Part shown: in pieces, positions 9,227 to 19,207 of the stretch
How positions within the stretch are numbered: position 1 is the first letter of the stretch
How the letters are laid out: every line of letters begins with the position of its first letter
Assembly: GCF_014647435.1 (NCBI RefSeq)
Contig: NZ_BMPE01000003.1
Coordinates: 1 to 64,000 of the forward strand
Source of the DNA: Deinococcus radiotolerans
Lineage (GTDB): Bacteria > Deinococcota > Deinococci > Deinococcales > Deinococcaceae
DNA: 64,000 nt
Direction: 5' to 3'
Position numbers and translations under genes: made by a program
The notes under the pieces: generated by a model
The model's database searches: none
Seen by the model: the letters and a program-made list of their open reading frames with translations, nothing else
What the model was told of the DNA's origin: nothing

Positions 9227-9573
9227 ACGTCACCTCCTTCGGTGCGCGCGGCGTACACGGGGACGCTCACGCTGGGATCGTCGAGGCTCAGGCCGCTGTC
9301 GAGGTCGAAGGCGTGCTTGAGCAGGGGCGAGGCGACCTTCACGCGGGTCTGGCCGCCAGCGGTGTAACTGCCGGTCAGGCCGCGCGACAGGACGTTCGCG
9401 CCGGTGAAGGGGTCACGGTTCCCGATGGCGTACACGCGCTCACCGACGCGGAACACGGCGACCTGCTGGCCCGAGATGAGGGCGCACACGCCGGTGCCGG
9501 GCAGGATGTCGTCCAGCGCGCACACGCGCGTCATGGGGAGCGGAACTGGGGTGGGTGTGGCGGTGAGGGTCAT
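9205..9573 (-). CDS. nirD: Nitrite reductase small subunit NirD
   Basis: NirD is the small Rieske-fold subunit of NADH-dependent assimilatory nitrite reductase. The 122-residue protein has RVCALDDILPGTGVCALISG, QVAVFRVGERVYAIGNRDPF and SPLLKHAFDLDSGLSLDD, all typical. It lacks the Cys/His pairs of true Rieske proteins, as expected for NirD. AAGGAG stands 6 bases before the ATG. It follows nirB after an 89-base gap and overlaps hemD. Confidence 0.9.
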   Translation of the reverse strand: MTLTATPTPVPLPMTRVCALDDILPGTGVCALISGQQVAVFRVGERVYAIGNRDPFTGANVLSRGLTGSYTAGGQTRVKVASPLLKHAFDLDSGLSLDDPSVSVPVYAARTEGGDVWTGSLA

Positions 9574-9662
9574 GGCACTTCTCCTTGCGGCGGGCCCTGC
9601 GGTCAGGGTGAGGGTCGGGCTTCAGCGGGGTGTCAGCCGGGCGGGGGTGAGTCGGGTGGGGT

Positions 9663-12200
9663 TCAGTCGCCGCCGAGCATCGGCAGGGGGTAGAAGTGAG
9701 GGTGGTCGGCGGGGCGGATCTGGCCGCGCTCGTCCACCCACTGCACGCCGTCGTCACGGGCGTCCGTGTTGATGAAGGTGCGGAAACGGGCGCGGATGGC
9801 GGGGTCCGCGACAGCGGCGGCCCACTCGTCCTGGTACGTGCCGATGTGCCGCTGCATCTCGGCGTCCAGTTCGGCGCACAGGCCCAGGCGGTCGTCGATG
9901 ATCACGGCCCTCAGGTACTCCAGGCCGCCCTCCAGGTTTTCAAGCCAGGCGCTGGTGCGCTGAAGGCGGTCGGCGGTGCGGACGTAGAACATCAGGTAGC
10001 GGTCCAGCAGCGTGATGACCTCGTCCTCGGTCAGGTCACTGGCGAGGAGCAGCGCGTGCTTGGGCGTCACGCCGCCGTTCCCGCCGACGTACACGTTCCA
10101 GCCCTTCTCGGTGGCGATGATCCCGAAGTCCTTGCTGCGGGCCTCGGCGCACTCGCGGGTGCAGCCGGACACGCCGCTCTTGAGCTTGTGGGGGCTGCGC
10201 AGGCCCCGGTAGCGCAGTTCCAGGCGGATGGCGAGGCTGGTGGAGTCCTGCACGCCGTAGCGGCACCAGGTGCTGCCGACGCAGCTTTTCACGGTGCGCA
10301 GGCTCTTGCCGTACGCGTGGCCGCTCTCGAAGCCGGCGGCGATCAGGGCCTCCCAGATGGCGGGCAGGTCATCCCGCTGCGCGCCGAGCAGGTCGATGCG
10401 CTGCCCGCCGGTGATCTTGCAGTACAGCCCGAACTGCTGCGCGACCGCGCCGATGGCGATCAGGCCCTCGGCCGTGACCTCACCGCCGGGGATGCGGGGC
10501 ACGACCGAGTACGTGCCGTTCTTCTGGATGTTGGCCAGGAACGCGTCGTTGGTGTCCTGCACGGGGGCGTGCTGCGGCGCGACGACCAGTTCGTTGTGCA
10601 GCGTGGCGAGGATGCTGCCCACGGCGGGTTTGCAGATCTCGCAGCCCAGCCCCGAGCCGTGCGCGTCCAGCACCTCGTCCCAGGTGGTGTGGCCCCGGAC
10701 GCGGATCAAGTCGAACAGTTCCTGCCGGGAGTACGGGTAGTGCTCGCACAGGTGGTTCGTGACGGTCTCGCCCAGGCGGCGCAGTTCGCTGTGCAGCAGG
10801 CCGTGCAGGCTGGGTACGCAGCCGCCGCAGCCGGTGCCCGCGCCGGTGCACTTCTTCAGGCTGGCGACGTCCCGCGCGCCCTCGGCTATGGCGGCGCACA
10901 GGGCGCTCTCGCGGACGTTCTCACACGAGCAGAGCAGCGCGTCGCTGCTGGTGGAGACGGCCCCGCCAGGCAGGGGGGGCACGATCAGCGTCTCCGGCGG
11001 GACGCTCAGGGGCGTGCCGGACAGCGTGAGGTCCAGAAGGTCGCTGTAGCGCGCCGTGTCACCCACGAGCAGGCCACCCAGCACGCGCCCGTCCCCGGAG
11101 AGGACGACCTTGCTGTACGTGCCGCGCACGTTGTCACTCAGGGACACGCTGCGCGCGCCGGGCGTGACGCCCTTCGCGTCGCCGAACGACCCGACCTCCA
11201 CGCCCAGCAGTTTCAGCTTGGTGCTCAGGTCCGCGCCGCGGAACTGCGCGGGCGCGGCGTCCAGCAGGCCCAGGTCCCGCAAGACGTTCACGGCCGCCAC
11301 CTTCGCCATCTGGTAGCCGGGGGCGACCAGGCCGTACACGCGCCCGTCGTGCAGGGCGCACTCGCCGACCGCGTACACGTGCGGGTCGCTGGTGCGGCAG
11401 GTGTCGTCGATCAGGACGCCGCCACGTTCCCCGACCGTCAGGCCGGCGGCGCGGGCCAGGTCGTCCCGGGGGCGGATGCCGGCGCTGAACACGACCAGTC
11501 CGGCGTCCAGGCCCGCGCCGCCCCCGAAGTCCAAGCCGGTCACGCGGCCCGCGTCGTCCGTGCGGACCTGCTGCGTGGTGGTGTTCACGTGCACGCCGAT
11601 GCCCATCGCCTCGATGGTGCGGCGCAGCGCCGCGCCGCCCTCGGCGTCCAGCTGGGCGGGCATCAGGTGCGGGGCGAACTCCACGACGTGCGTTTCGAGG
11701 CCCAGCTTGCGCAGCGCGCCGGCAGCCTCCAGGCCCAGCAGGCCGCCACCGATGACCACGCCGACCTGGGTGTCCTGCGCGGCCTCGCGGATGGCGTCCA
11801 GGTCATCCAGGGTGCGGTACACGAAGCAGCCGCGGGCGTCGCGGCCCGGCACGGGCGGCACGAAGGGGAACGAGCCGGTGGCGAACACCAGCGCGTCGTA
11901 CGCGAGGGTCCACCCGGCGATCTGCACGGTCTTCGCGGTCAGGTTCACGGCGTCGGCGCGGCCCGTCACGACGGTCACGCCTGCCTCGCGGTACCCGGCG
12001 TCGGTGGCCAGGGACAGGTTGGGGCGGGGGTCGTCGAAGTGGCTAGAGAGGTGCACGCGGTCGTACGCGAGGCGGCGCTCCTCGCTGATCACGGTGAGGC
12101 GCAGGACGTCCGGGCCGGCGTGCTGACGCAGCTGCTCGGTCAGGCGGTGGCCGACCATGCCGTTGCCGACGATCACGAGGTGGGGGATTGGGGTGGACAC
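9663..12200 (-). CDS. nirB: NAD(P)H nitrite reductase large subunit NirB
   Basis: NirB reduces nitrite to ammonium using NAD(P)H, FAD, iron-sulfur clusters and siroheme. The roughly 845-residue protein has an N-terminal FAD/NAD(P) module (VIVGNGMVGHRLTEQL; VVIGGGLLGLEAAGALRKLG), a BFD-like [2Fe-2S] segment (CSCENV...CTGAGTGCGGC), a second BFD-like segment ending CEICKPAVGS, and C-terminal ferredoxin-like and siroheme/[4Fe-4S] domains with CVGSTWC and SGCTRECAEA cysteines. I prefer the GTG at 12200 because GGAGG lies 7 bases upstream; an in-frame ATG at 12239 is possible. A good promoter lies just upstream. Confidence 0.93.
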   Translation of the reverse strand: MSTPIPHLVIVGNGMVGHRLTEQLRQHAGPDVLRLTVISEERRLAYDRVHLSSHFDDPRPNLSLATDAGYREAGVTVVTGRADAVNLTAKTVQIAGWTLAYDALVFATGSFPFVPPVPGRDARGCFVYRTLDDLDAIREAAQDTQVGVVIGGGLLGLEAAGALRKLGLETHVVEFAPHLMPAQLDAEGGAALRRTIEAMGIGVHVNTTTQQVRTDDAGRVTGLDFGGGAGLDAGLVVFSAGIRPRDDLARAAGLTVGERGGVLIDDTCRTSDPHVYAVGECALHDGRVYGLVAPGYQMAKVAAVNVLRDLGLLDAAPAQFRGADLSTKLKLLGVEVGSFGDAKGVTPGARSVSLSDNVRGTYSKVVLSGDGRVLGGLLVGDTARYSDLLDLTLSGTPLSVPPETLIVPPLPGGAVSTSSDALLCSCENVRESALCAAIAEGARDVASLKKCTGAGTGCGGCVPSLHGLLHSELRRLGETVTNHLCEHYPYSRQELFDLIRVRGHTTWDEVLDAHGSGLGCEICKPAVGSILATLHNELVVAPQHAPVQDTNDAFLANIQKNGTYSVVPRIPGGEVTAEGLIAIGAVAQQFGLYCKITGGQRIDLLGAQRDDLPAIWEALIAAGFESGHAYGKSLRTVKSCVGSTWCRYGVQDSTSLAIRLELRYRGLRSPHKLKSGVSGCTRECAEARSKDFGIIATEKGWNVYVGGNGGVTPKHALLLASDLTEDEVITLLDRYLMFYVRTADRLQRTSAWLENLEGGLEYLRAVIIDDRLGLCAELDAEMQRHIGTYQDEWAAAVADPAIRARFRTFINTDARDDGVQWVDERGQIRPADHPHFYPLPMLGGD

Positions 12201-12262
12201 GGTGAAGCCTCCATCAGGTCTGGGAAGGGGCCGTGGCATTCGGGGCCCGGCTGCTGGGGCAC

Positions 12263-12291
12263 AGTTAACGAGCCTTCATGCAATTTGTCAA
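12263..12291 (-). promoter_or_regulatory. Sigma-70-type promoter of nirB-nirD-hemD
   Basis: On the minus strand TTGACA (12286-12291) is followed after exactly 17 bases by TTAACT (12263-12268), close to the vegetative consensus. Transcription should begin near 12256, about 55 bases ahead of the preferred nirB start. The region is strikingly AT-rich against its surroundings. Confidence 0.75.
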
Positions 12292-12295
12292 GGAA

Positions 12296-12327
12296 AATTG
12301 GTCACGAGCTAAGTTTTTTGACCAATT
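12296..12327. promoter_or_regulatory. Inverted repeat AATTGGTCA-N14-TGACCAATT
   Basis: A perfect 9-base inverted repeat with a 14-base spacer lies immediately upstream of the nirB -35 box, centred near -55 from the predicted start, and within the divergent nitrate reductase promoter region. Position and symmetry suggest an activator site shared by the two nitrogen operons. The cognate regulator is not in the window. A candidate plus-strand -35 (TTGACC, 12318-12323) overlaps its right arm and TATATT lies at 12344-12349, but the 20-base spacing is poor. Confidence 0.55.
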
Positions 12328-12428
12328 CGCCTGTACAACTCCCTATATTTTCCCTCTTGTCGCAAAATTTTTGAACGCTTTGCAGATTTGGCCTTGACTT
12401 CCCGCTTCCGGTCCGCCACCGTGACCGC

Positions 12429-14528
12429 ATGAGTCAGGCGACCCTGCACGCCCCCACCGTCCGGACCACGTGTCCCTACTGCGCCGTGCAGTGCAATTTC
12501 GACCTGCACCTTGACCGCGGCCTGCCGGTGAAGGTCACGCCCACGAAGGACTGCCCGGTCGCGCACGGCACCGTCTGTAAGAAGGGTCTGGCCGCCCTGA
12601 ACGACCTGCGCCACCCCGAACGCCTGACCACGCCCCTGCTGCGGAAGAACGGTGAACTCACCCCAGTGGACTGGCCGGAAGCGCTCGCGTACGTCCGGCA
12701 GGCCCTGGGCAGCCTCGCGCCTGAGCGCATTGGCGTGTTTGGCAGCGGCAGCCTGACGAACGAGAAGACGTACCTGCTGGGCAAGTTCGCCCGCGTGGCC
12801 CTGCGCACCCCGCACATCGATTACAACGGCCGGTACTGCATGGCCAGCGCGTCGACCGCGCTGAACCGCACCGTCGGGTACGACCGTGGCCTGGGCTTCC
12901 CGCTGGACGACCTGGTCCGCAGCGACCTCCTGATCCTCGTCGGCGCGAACGTCGCCGAGACCCTGCCGCCGCTGATGCAGTACCTCAAGGGCGTCAAGGA
13001 CCGCGGCGGCACGGTGTATGCGATTGATCCGCGCGCCACGACCACCAGCAAGGTCGCCGGGCGGCACCTCGCGCCGCGCCCCGGCACGGACGGCATCCTG
13101 GCGCTGGGCCTGCTGCACCTGATGAAACAGTGGGGCCGGATCCGCCCCACCGCGCCGGCCCACGGCATGGCCCAGGTGCTCGCCCAGGCGGACGACTACC
13201 CGCCCGCGCGCGTCGCGCACGACTGCGGGCTGACCGAAGCGGACGTGTTCACGCTGGGCCGCGCGTACGCCGAGGCGCGCACCCCCCTGATCCTCACCGG
13301 GCGCGGCCCGGAACAGCACGTGCAGGGTACCGACACCGTGCAGGCCTGGCTGAACCTGGCGTTCCTGACCGGGCATTTCGGCAAGGTCGGCGGCGGGTAC
13401 GCGCCCCTGACCGGGCAGGGCAACGGTCAGGGCGGCCGCGAGCACGGGCAGAAGAATGACCAGCTGCCCGGCGCGCGCAGCCTGCGCGACCCCCACCACC
13501 GCGCCGAGATAGCCGCCCTGTGGAACGTGCCGGAATCCACCCTGCCGCAGCCGGGGTACAGCGCGCAGGAACTCCTGAACGCCTGCGGCCAGCCGGGCGA
13601 GGGCGGCCTGGACGCCCTGATCGTGCTGGGCAGCAACCCGGCCGTGAGTGCCGCCGGGGCCGGGCAGGTCACGGAGCACCTGAAGGCCCTGAAGCACCTG
13701 ATCGTGATTGACTTCCTACCCAGCGAGACTGCGCAGCTGGCCACGCTGGTGCTGCCGGGCAGCATGTGGTGCGAGGAGGACGGCACCACCACCAACCTGG
13801 AGGGCCGCGTGCAGCGCCGCCGCCGCGCCGTCACGCCGCCCGGCGCGGCCCGCGAGGACTGGCGCATCCTGTGCGACCTGGCAGGTGCCCTGGGCCGGCC
13901 CGATGGGTTCACCTACCCCGACTTCCGCGCCCTTCAGAACGAGTTCTTCCGCGCCACGCGCGGCGGCAGGGCGGACTACAGCGGCCTGAGCGCCGGGCGC
14001 CTCGATCAGGCCAGCGCGCAGTGGCCCGTGAGAAGCGCCAGCGGCCCCGACACCCCGTACGCCTACGCGCCGCCCTTCCCCACCCCGGACGGGCTGGCGA
14101 CCCTGCACGTTCCGCAGCTGCGCGCGCCCGTCCACGGCCCCCGCGCGCTGCACCTCACCACGGGACGCCTGGGTAATCAGTACCAGAGCGGCACCCAGAC
14201 CCGCCGCAATCCCGCGCTGAAAGCCGAGCTGACCGTGCAGCTGCACCCCGACACCGCCCACGAGCACGGCCTGCATGCTGGGGACCTCGTGACGCTGCGC
14301 ACCGCGCACGGGCAGGCCACCGCGCCCGTCACCCTCACACCGGGCCTGCGGCGCGACACCGTGTTCATTCCCTTCCACTGGCCGGGCAGCGCGAACCTCC
14401 TCACCGACCCGCACACACTTGACCCGCACTCGCGCATGCCGGGCTTCAAGGTCACGCCCGTCACGCTGCACCCCGCCCGGCTGACCCTGCCGGCGTCCAC
14501 CTCGCCGCTGCTCAGCCCGGTGTCCTGA
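12429..14528 (+). CDS. nasC: Assimilatory nitrate reductase catalytic subunit
   Basis: This is a molybdopterin oxidoreductase of 699 residues that should reduce nitrate to nitrite. The N-terminus carries the [4Fe-4S] motif C15-x2-C18-x3-C22-x27-C50. C137 in NGRYCMASAS is at the molybdenum-ligand position used by Nas/Nap-type nitrate reductases. The C-terminal domain has the molydopterin-dinucleotide binding fold (TGRLGNQYQSGTQTRRNP). No electron-transfer subunit (NasB type) is adjacent. The short length lacks the extra C-terminal [2Fe-2S] domain of some NasA proteins. There is no clear ribosome site before the ATG. It is divergent from nirB and leads into the nitrate transporter gene. Confidence 0.85.
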   Translation: MSQATLHAPTVRTTCPYCAVQCNFDLHLDRGLPVKVTPTKDCPVAHGTVCKKGLAALNDLRHPERLTTPLLRKNGELTPVDWPEALAYVRQALGSLAPERIGVFGSGSLTNEKTYLLGKFARVALRTPHIDYNGRYCMASASTALNRTVGYDRGLGFPLDDLVRSDLLILVGANVAETLPPLMQYLKGVKDRGGTVYAIDPRATTTSKVAGRHLAPRPGTDGILALGLLHLMKQWGRIRPTAPAHGMAQVLAQADDYPPARVAHDCGLTEADVFTLGRAYAEARTPLILTGRGPEQHVQGTDTVQAWLNLAFLTGHFGKVGGGYAPLTGQGNGQGGREHGQKNDQLPGARSLRDPHHRAEIAALWNVPESTLPQPGYSAQELLNACGQPGEGGLDALIVLGSNPAVSAAGAGQVTEHLKALKHLIVIDFLPSETAQLATLVLPGSMWCEEDGTTTNLEGRVQRRRRAVTPPGAAREDWRILCDLAGALGRPDGFTYPDFRALQNEFFRATRGGRADYSGLSAGRLDQASAQWPVRSASGPDTPYAYAPPFPTPDGLATLHVPQLRAPVHGPRALHLTTGRLGNQYQSGTQTRRNPALKAELTVQLHPDTAHEHGLHAGDLVTLRTAHGQATAPVTLTPGLRRDTVFIPFHWPGSANLLTDPHTLDPHSRMPGFKVTPVTLHPARLTLPASTSPLLSPVS

Positions 14529-14548
14529 CCCTCACCAGGAGCGTTCAC

Positions 14549-14569
14549 ATGCCCCCACCCACCCCCTGA
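14549..14569 (+). other. Six-codon proline-rich mini-ORF with a ribosome site
   Basis: AGGAG at 14537-14541 is followed 7 bases later by ATG and the codons for M-P-P-P-T-P and a TGA. It lies in the gap between the nitrate reductase and narK. Consecutive prolines slow ribosomes, so it could be a leader for narK, or it could be chance. Another AGGAGG precedes narK itself. Confidence 0.3.
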
Positions 14570-14642
14570 CCCACCCGGAGTTCACCCGTCAGGCCTGCGC
14601 CCCGCGCCGGTCCCGCCCCATCACGCCCGCAGGAGGCCCCGC

Positions 14643-15866
<1,224 letters not shown>

Positions 15867-15882
15867 CCCACTTCATTCGCCG

Positions 15883-15910
15883 GGCGCCGGGAGATGCCGC
15901 TCCCGGCGCC
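15883..15910. terminator. Hairpin terminator between narK and arsR-type gene
   Basis: GGCGCCGGGAG and its complement form an 11-base stem with a 6-base loop between two converging genes. Its right arm touches the stop codon of the regulator gene on the minus strand. Confidence 0.7.
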
Positions 15911-16269
15911 TAACGTTCCTGCGCGTGTTCCAGCGCGTTCTCCAGCAGCAGCGTCACGTGCTGGTCGGCCAGGTGGTAGTACACGGTGCGGCCCTCCTTG
16001 CGGTACCCGACCAGCCGGTGCGCGCGCAGCAGGCGCAGCTGGTGACTGGCGGCGCTCTCACTGATGCCCGCCACGGTCGCCAGGTCATGCACGCACAGTT
16101 CCTGCGCGGCCAGGGCGCTCAGCATCCGCAGGCGCGTGGGGTCCGCGACGGCCTTCAGCAGGGCGCTGGCGGCCTCCACGGCCTGCTGAGTGGGCAGCGC
16201 CGCGCGCGCGTTCGCCACCGCGTCCGGGTGGCGGCAGTCCTCATCACAGCGGGGAAGCTCGGCGGTCAA
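15910..16269 (-). CDS. ArsR/SmtB-family metal-sensing repressor
   Basis: This is a winged-helix repressor of about 119 residues, read from a TTG that overlaps the stop of the P-type ATPase (TTGA). It carries two complete-looking metal sites: the alpha-3N type (C8 and C12 in CDEDC, C59 and H61 in ELCVHDL) and the alpha-5 zinc type (D102-x-H104-x10-H115-x2-E118). The recognition helix is [18 protein letters not shown]. It should release DNA on binding zinc, cadmium or lead and so derepress the exporter gene. A longer N-terminal extension to 16362 lies inside the ATPase gene and is unlikely. Confidence 0.88.
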   Translation of the reverse strand: MTAELPRCDEDCRHPDAVANARAALPTQQAVEAASALLKAVADPTRLRMLSALAAQELCVHDLATVAGISESAASHQLRLLRAHRLVGYRKEGRTVYYHLADQHVTLLLENALEHAQER

Positions 16270-18386
16270 GCGCGCCCCCGGTCTGGGCGGAAGCGCAGCA
16301 GACGCAGGGCGTTCGCGGTCACCAGCGCCGTGGCGCCCGTGTCGGACAGGATGGCTGGCCACAGGCCCGTGATGCCCAGCAGCGTCGTGACGAGGAACAC
16401 GGCCTTCAGGCCCACCGCGAACGCCACGTTCTGCCGGATGTTGCGCGTGGCGGCGCGGGACAGCTGGATCAGGTCCGGCACGCCGCGCACCTCGCGGCCC
16501 AGCAGCGCGGCGTCCGCGGTTTCCAGCGCCACGTCCGTGCCCCCGCCCATGGCGATACCCACGGTAGCGGCGGCCAGAGCGGGCGCGTCGTTGATGCCGT
16601 CCCCGACCATCGCCACGCCGCCGCGCGCCTTCAGGGTCTCGATGAGCCGCAGCTTGTCCTCCGGGAGCAGTTCGGCGTGCACCTCGATGTTCAGGGCCTC
16701 CCCGATGGCGCGCGCGGTGCGGGCGTTATCCCCGGTGAGCATCACCGGCTGCACGCCCAGCGCCCGCAGCCCATCGGCGGCGGCGCGCGCGTCCGGGCGA
16801 GGTTCGTCCCGCAGCGCGATCAGCCCGAGCACCTGGGCGCCCTCAAGCAGGAGTACCACCGTCTTGCCCTGATCCTCCAGGGCCGTGACGGTTCCCTCGA
16901 GCTGCGCGGTCCAGGCACCCTGTTCGCGGGCGAAGCGGGGCGAGCCGACGCTCAGGGCGCGGCCGTCCACGGTGGCCTGGGCGGCCCGGCCCGGTAGGGC
17001 GCGGGCGTCCTGCGCGGCGGGCAGGTCCGCGCCTGCCTGCTCAAGGATCGCGCGGGCCAGCGGGTGGCTGGAGCCCTGCTCCACGGCCGCGGCGAGGCGC
17101 AGCACGCTGGCCTCATCCAGGCGGCCGGGAACGACGTCGGTCACGGCGGGGCGCCCGGCGGTCAGGGTGCCGGTCTTGTCGAACGCCACGGTGCGGACGC
17201 CCCCGACCGCTTCCAAGGCCGCGCCGCCCTTGATGAGCAGGCCACGGCGGGTGCCGGCGCTCACGGCGCTGGTGATCGCGGCGGGCACGCTCAGGACCAG
17301 CGCGCAGGGGCAGCCGATCAGCAGCAGCGCCACGCCCTTGTACAGCCATTCGTGCCACGCGCCGCCCAGCAGCGGCGGGATCAGGGCCGTCAGCAGCGCG
17401 ATCAGCAGGACCACAGGCGTGTAGACCCGTGAGAAGCGGTCAATGAACCGCGCGACCGGCGCGCGGTGCGCCTCGGCCTGCTCGACAAGGTGAATGATGC
17501 GCGCGATGGTGTTGTCCCGGGCCTCGGCATTCACGCGCAGGGTCAGCACACCGTCGGTGTTGATGCTCCCGGCGTACACGGCGTCCCCCGGGCCCTTGAG
17601 GATCGGAACGCTCTCGCCCGTGACGGGGGAGTCGTCGAGGCTGGACTGCCCCTGCGTGACCGTACCGTCGGCGGGGACGCGGCCGCCGGGCTGCACCTGC
17701 ACCAGTTGCCCGACGCGCAGGGTGTCGGCGGGCACCTCGACCACCCGCCCCTTGGTGAGCAGCAGGGCCGTTTTGGGCGTCAGGCGGGTGAGGGCCTGGA
17801 TGCCGCTGCGCGCGCGGCTCACGGCGACGCCCTCCAGCAGTTCCCCGATGGCGAAGAAGAACACGACCACGGCGGCCTCGGCGGCCTCGCCGATCAGCAG
17901 GGCGCCCAGCGCGGCCAGCGTGACCAGGGTGTTGATGCCGAAGGGGTCCCCGGCGCGGGCGGCGGCCACGGCCCGGCGGGCCAGCGGGGCCACGCCGAGC
18001 AGCGTGGCCGCGGCGTAACCCCACACGGCGAGGCGAGGTTCGATCCAGCTGAATGTCCACGCCAGGGCCAGTAGCGCGCCCGAGGTGATCACGAGGCGGC
18101 CCTGGGCGGTCTGCCACCAGGGGCGCGGCGTGATGGGGACCTCGGGCGTCAGGAGGCGCGGTTCGTGCCCGAGGCCGCGCAGGGTCTGTTCCAGCGCGGC
18201 GCGCGGGGTCTGCGCCTCGTCGAGGGTCAGGGTGAGGCTCTGGCGGGTGAGGTTCGTGCGGGCCTGGGTGGCGCCGGGCATGCGGCTCAGGGCGCCCTCG
18301 ATCTTGCGCACGCAGGACGGGCAGTCCATGCCCTCGACGAAGTAGTCGAGTTCCGCGGGTGTGGCGAGGGGTCCAGGAGCGCTCAT
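16266..18386 (-). CDS. Heavy-metal P1B-type ATPase (Zn/Cd/Pb/Co exporter)
   Basis: This 706-residue transporter uses ATP to expel divalent metals. It has an N-terminal heavy-metal domain with C22-P-S-C25 (GMDCPSC), six to eight membrane helices, the A-domain TGES, the intramembrane CPC of [11 protein letters not shown], the phosphorylation site DKTGTL, SSHPLA in the nucleotide domain, and TGDN plus [10 protein letters not shown]. The final helix has LSDTGAT, whose Asp is typical of the Zn/Cd/Pb (ZntA/CadA) subgroup and not of copper pumps. TATGCT lies 6 bases before the ATG and no ribosome site is visible, so the mRNA may be leaderless. It is co-transcribed with the ArsR-type repressor. Confidence 0.93.
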   Translation of the reverse strand: MSAPGPLATPAELDYFVEGMDCPSCVRKIEGALSRMPGATQARTNLTRQSLTLTLDEAQTPRAALEQTLRGLGHEPRLLTPEVPITPRPWWQTAQGRLVITSGALLALAWTFSWIEPRLAVWGYAAATLLGVAPLARRAVAAARAGDPFGINTLVTLAALGALLIGEAAEAAVVVFFFAIGELLEGVAVSRARSGIQALTRLTPKTALLLTKGRVVEVPADTLRVGQLVQVQPGGRVPADGTVTQGQSSLDDSPVTGESVPILKGPGDAVYAGSINTDGVLTLRVNAEARDNTIARIIHLVEQAEAHRAPVARFIDRFSRVYTPVVLLIALLTALIPPLLGGAWHEWLYKGVALLLIGCPCALVLSVPAAITSAVSAGTRRGLLIKGGAALEAVGGVRTVAFDKTGTLTAGRPAVTDVVPGRLDEASVLRLAAAVEQGSSHPLARAILEQAGADLPAAQDARALPGRAAQATVDGRALSVGSPRFAREQGAWTAQLEGTVTALEDQGKTVVLLLEGAQVLGLIALRDEPRPDARAAADGLRALGVQPVMLTGDNARTARAIGEALNIEVHAELLPEDKLRLIETLKARGGVAMVGDGINDAPALAAATVGIAMGGGTDVALETADAALLGREVRGVPDLIQLSRAATRNIRQNVAFAVGLKAVFLVTTLLGITGLWPAILSDTGATALVTANALRLLRFRPDRGRA

Positions 18387-18392
18387 GCCCCC

Positions 18393-18419
18393 AGCATATC
18401 TGAAAACCTGCTCAGATAT
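18393..18419 (-). promoter_or_regulatory. Metal-repressor operator and leaderless -10 box
   Basis: ATATCTGA-N8-TCAGATAT (18396-18419) is a perfect inverted repeat in an AT-rich patch. It overlaps the -10 hexamer TATGCT (18393-18398, minus strand) that lies 6 bases before the ATPase ATG. The symmetry and place fit an operator for the SmtB-type repressor encoded in the same operon. Confidence 0.65.
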
Positions 18420-18441
18420 TCACTTTCTGTCGCTGCGCTCC

Positions 18442-18747
18442 TTACAGACCGAACACCGCACGCTGCTGCGGGTGAATCAGGTCGTTGTACTCCGGATGCC
18501 GGCGGATGTACGCCGCAATAAAGGGGCACATGGGCAGCACCAGCTTCCCCTGCGCCCGGACATCATCGAGCGCCGCGCGGGCCAGCTGACTGCCCAGCCC
18601 CTCGCCCTCATGCCCTTCCTCGACCTCCGTGTGGGGCAGCATCACCGCGTTCCCCACCGGACGGAACTCCGCGAAGCCCAGCACCCGCTCGCCGTCCAGC
18701 AGTTCGTAGCGTTGCCTGTCATCGTTGCGCTGCACGTGTGGGGTCAT
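18442..18747 (-). CDS. NATD1-type GNAT acetyltransferase
   Basis: This is a small protein of about 101 residues with the short GNAT fold of the NATD1/YjdJ group. GHEGEGLGSQLARAAL is the acetyl-CoA loop and helix, and VLPMCPFIAAYIRRHPEYNDL is the characteristic C-terminal segment. The substrate is unknown. I prefer the ATG at 18747 (MTPHVQRNDD) because TAGGAT (18755-18760) sits exactly 7 bases upstream, as in leaderless Deinococcus genes; in-frame starts at 18756 and 18810 are less likely. It is divergent from the CsoR-type gene. Confidence 0.75.
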   Translation of the reverse strand: MTPHVQRNDDRQRYELLDGERVLGFAEFRPVGNAVMLPHTEVEEGHEGEGLGSQLARAALDDVRAQGKLVLPMCPFIAAYIRRHPEYNDLIHPQQRAVFGL

Positions 18748-18817
18748 GCCGGTCATCCTACCGCCTGCCCCGGTGGAACCCGAACCCCGCGCCACGCACG
18801 CAGGGCTCACCGCACGC

Positions 18818-18838
18818 CATACGCCGGGGCGGTATGCT
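18818..18838 (+). promoter_or_regulatory. CsoR-type operator overlapping a -10 box
   Basis: CATACGCCGGGGCGGTATG (18818-18836) is an imperfect palindrome with a central G-tract, like the operators of CsoR, RcnR, FrmR and CstR proteins. It overlaps TATGCT (18833-18838), a likely -10 box 17 bases before the repressor start. Autorepression is the simplest reading. Confidence 0.55.
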
Positions 18839-18855
18839 GGGCGGCAGGAACCGTC

Positions 18856-19128
18856 ATGCCCGATCTACCCCCCGCCCTGACCGAGACCGACACCCGCGTC
18901 CTGATGCGCCTGCGCCGCATCGAGGGTCAGGTGCGCGGCCTGCAACGCATGATCGAGGAAGGCCGTGACTGCCACGACATCCTGACCCAGCTGTCCGGCG
19001 TGCGCAGCGCCCTGGACGCGGCCGGAGAACAGATCCTCGAGCAGTACGCCGCCGGGTGCCGCGCCCGGCCCGGCGAGGCCATCACGCCGCAGGACGTGGT
19101 CCGCGCCGTGAAACTCCTGCGCCGCTGA
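18856..19128 (+). CDS. CsoR/CstR-family (DUF156) repressor
   Basis: This is a 90-residue all-helical repressor with the family start RLRRIEGQVRGLQRMIEEGRDC. Cys39 and Cys68 are 29 residues apart, as in the Cu(I) sensor CsoR and the persulfide sensor CstR. The histidine that CsoR uses four residues before the second Cys is Tyr64 here, so classic copper binding is unlikely; a CstR-like thiol chemistry is possible. AGGA precedes the ATG at 18856. The closest neighbours are a GNAT gene and a DUF808 gene, neither a known copper or sulfide detoxification gene, so its targets are unclear. Confidence 0.82.
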   Translation: MPDLPPALTETDTRVLMRLRRIEGQVRGLQRMIEEGRDCHDILTQLSGVRSALDAAGEQILEQYAAGCRARPGEAITPQDVVRAVKLLRR

Positions 19129-19156
19129 CCCGCACGGAACGGACGCGACTCAGGAT

Positions 19157-19192
19157 AGGGTGGCCCGGCAGTCGACTGCACCGGGCCACCCT
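19157..19192. terminator. Bidirectional terminator
   Basis: AGGGTGGCCCGG and its exact complement form a 12-base stem around a 12-base loop that is itself nearly palindromic (CAGTCGACTG). It lies between the converging CsoR-type gene and DUF808 gene. Confidence 0.8.
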
Positions 19193-19207
19193 GCGAGACG
19201 CTGAGGC

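Noticed and set aside
12318..12349. TTGACC/TATATT as the nitrate reductase promoter
   Set aside because: The 20-base spacing is too long for a confident sigma-70 promoter; mentioned only with the operator.
9696..12374. Open plus-strand frame of about 890 codons opposite nirB
   Set aside because: Antisense to a clear NirB with all cofactor motifs; composition is that of a GC-rich complement.
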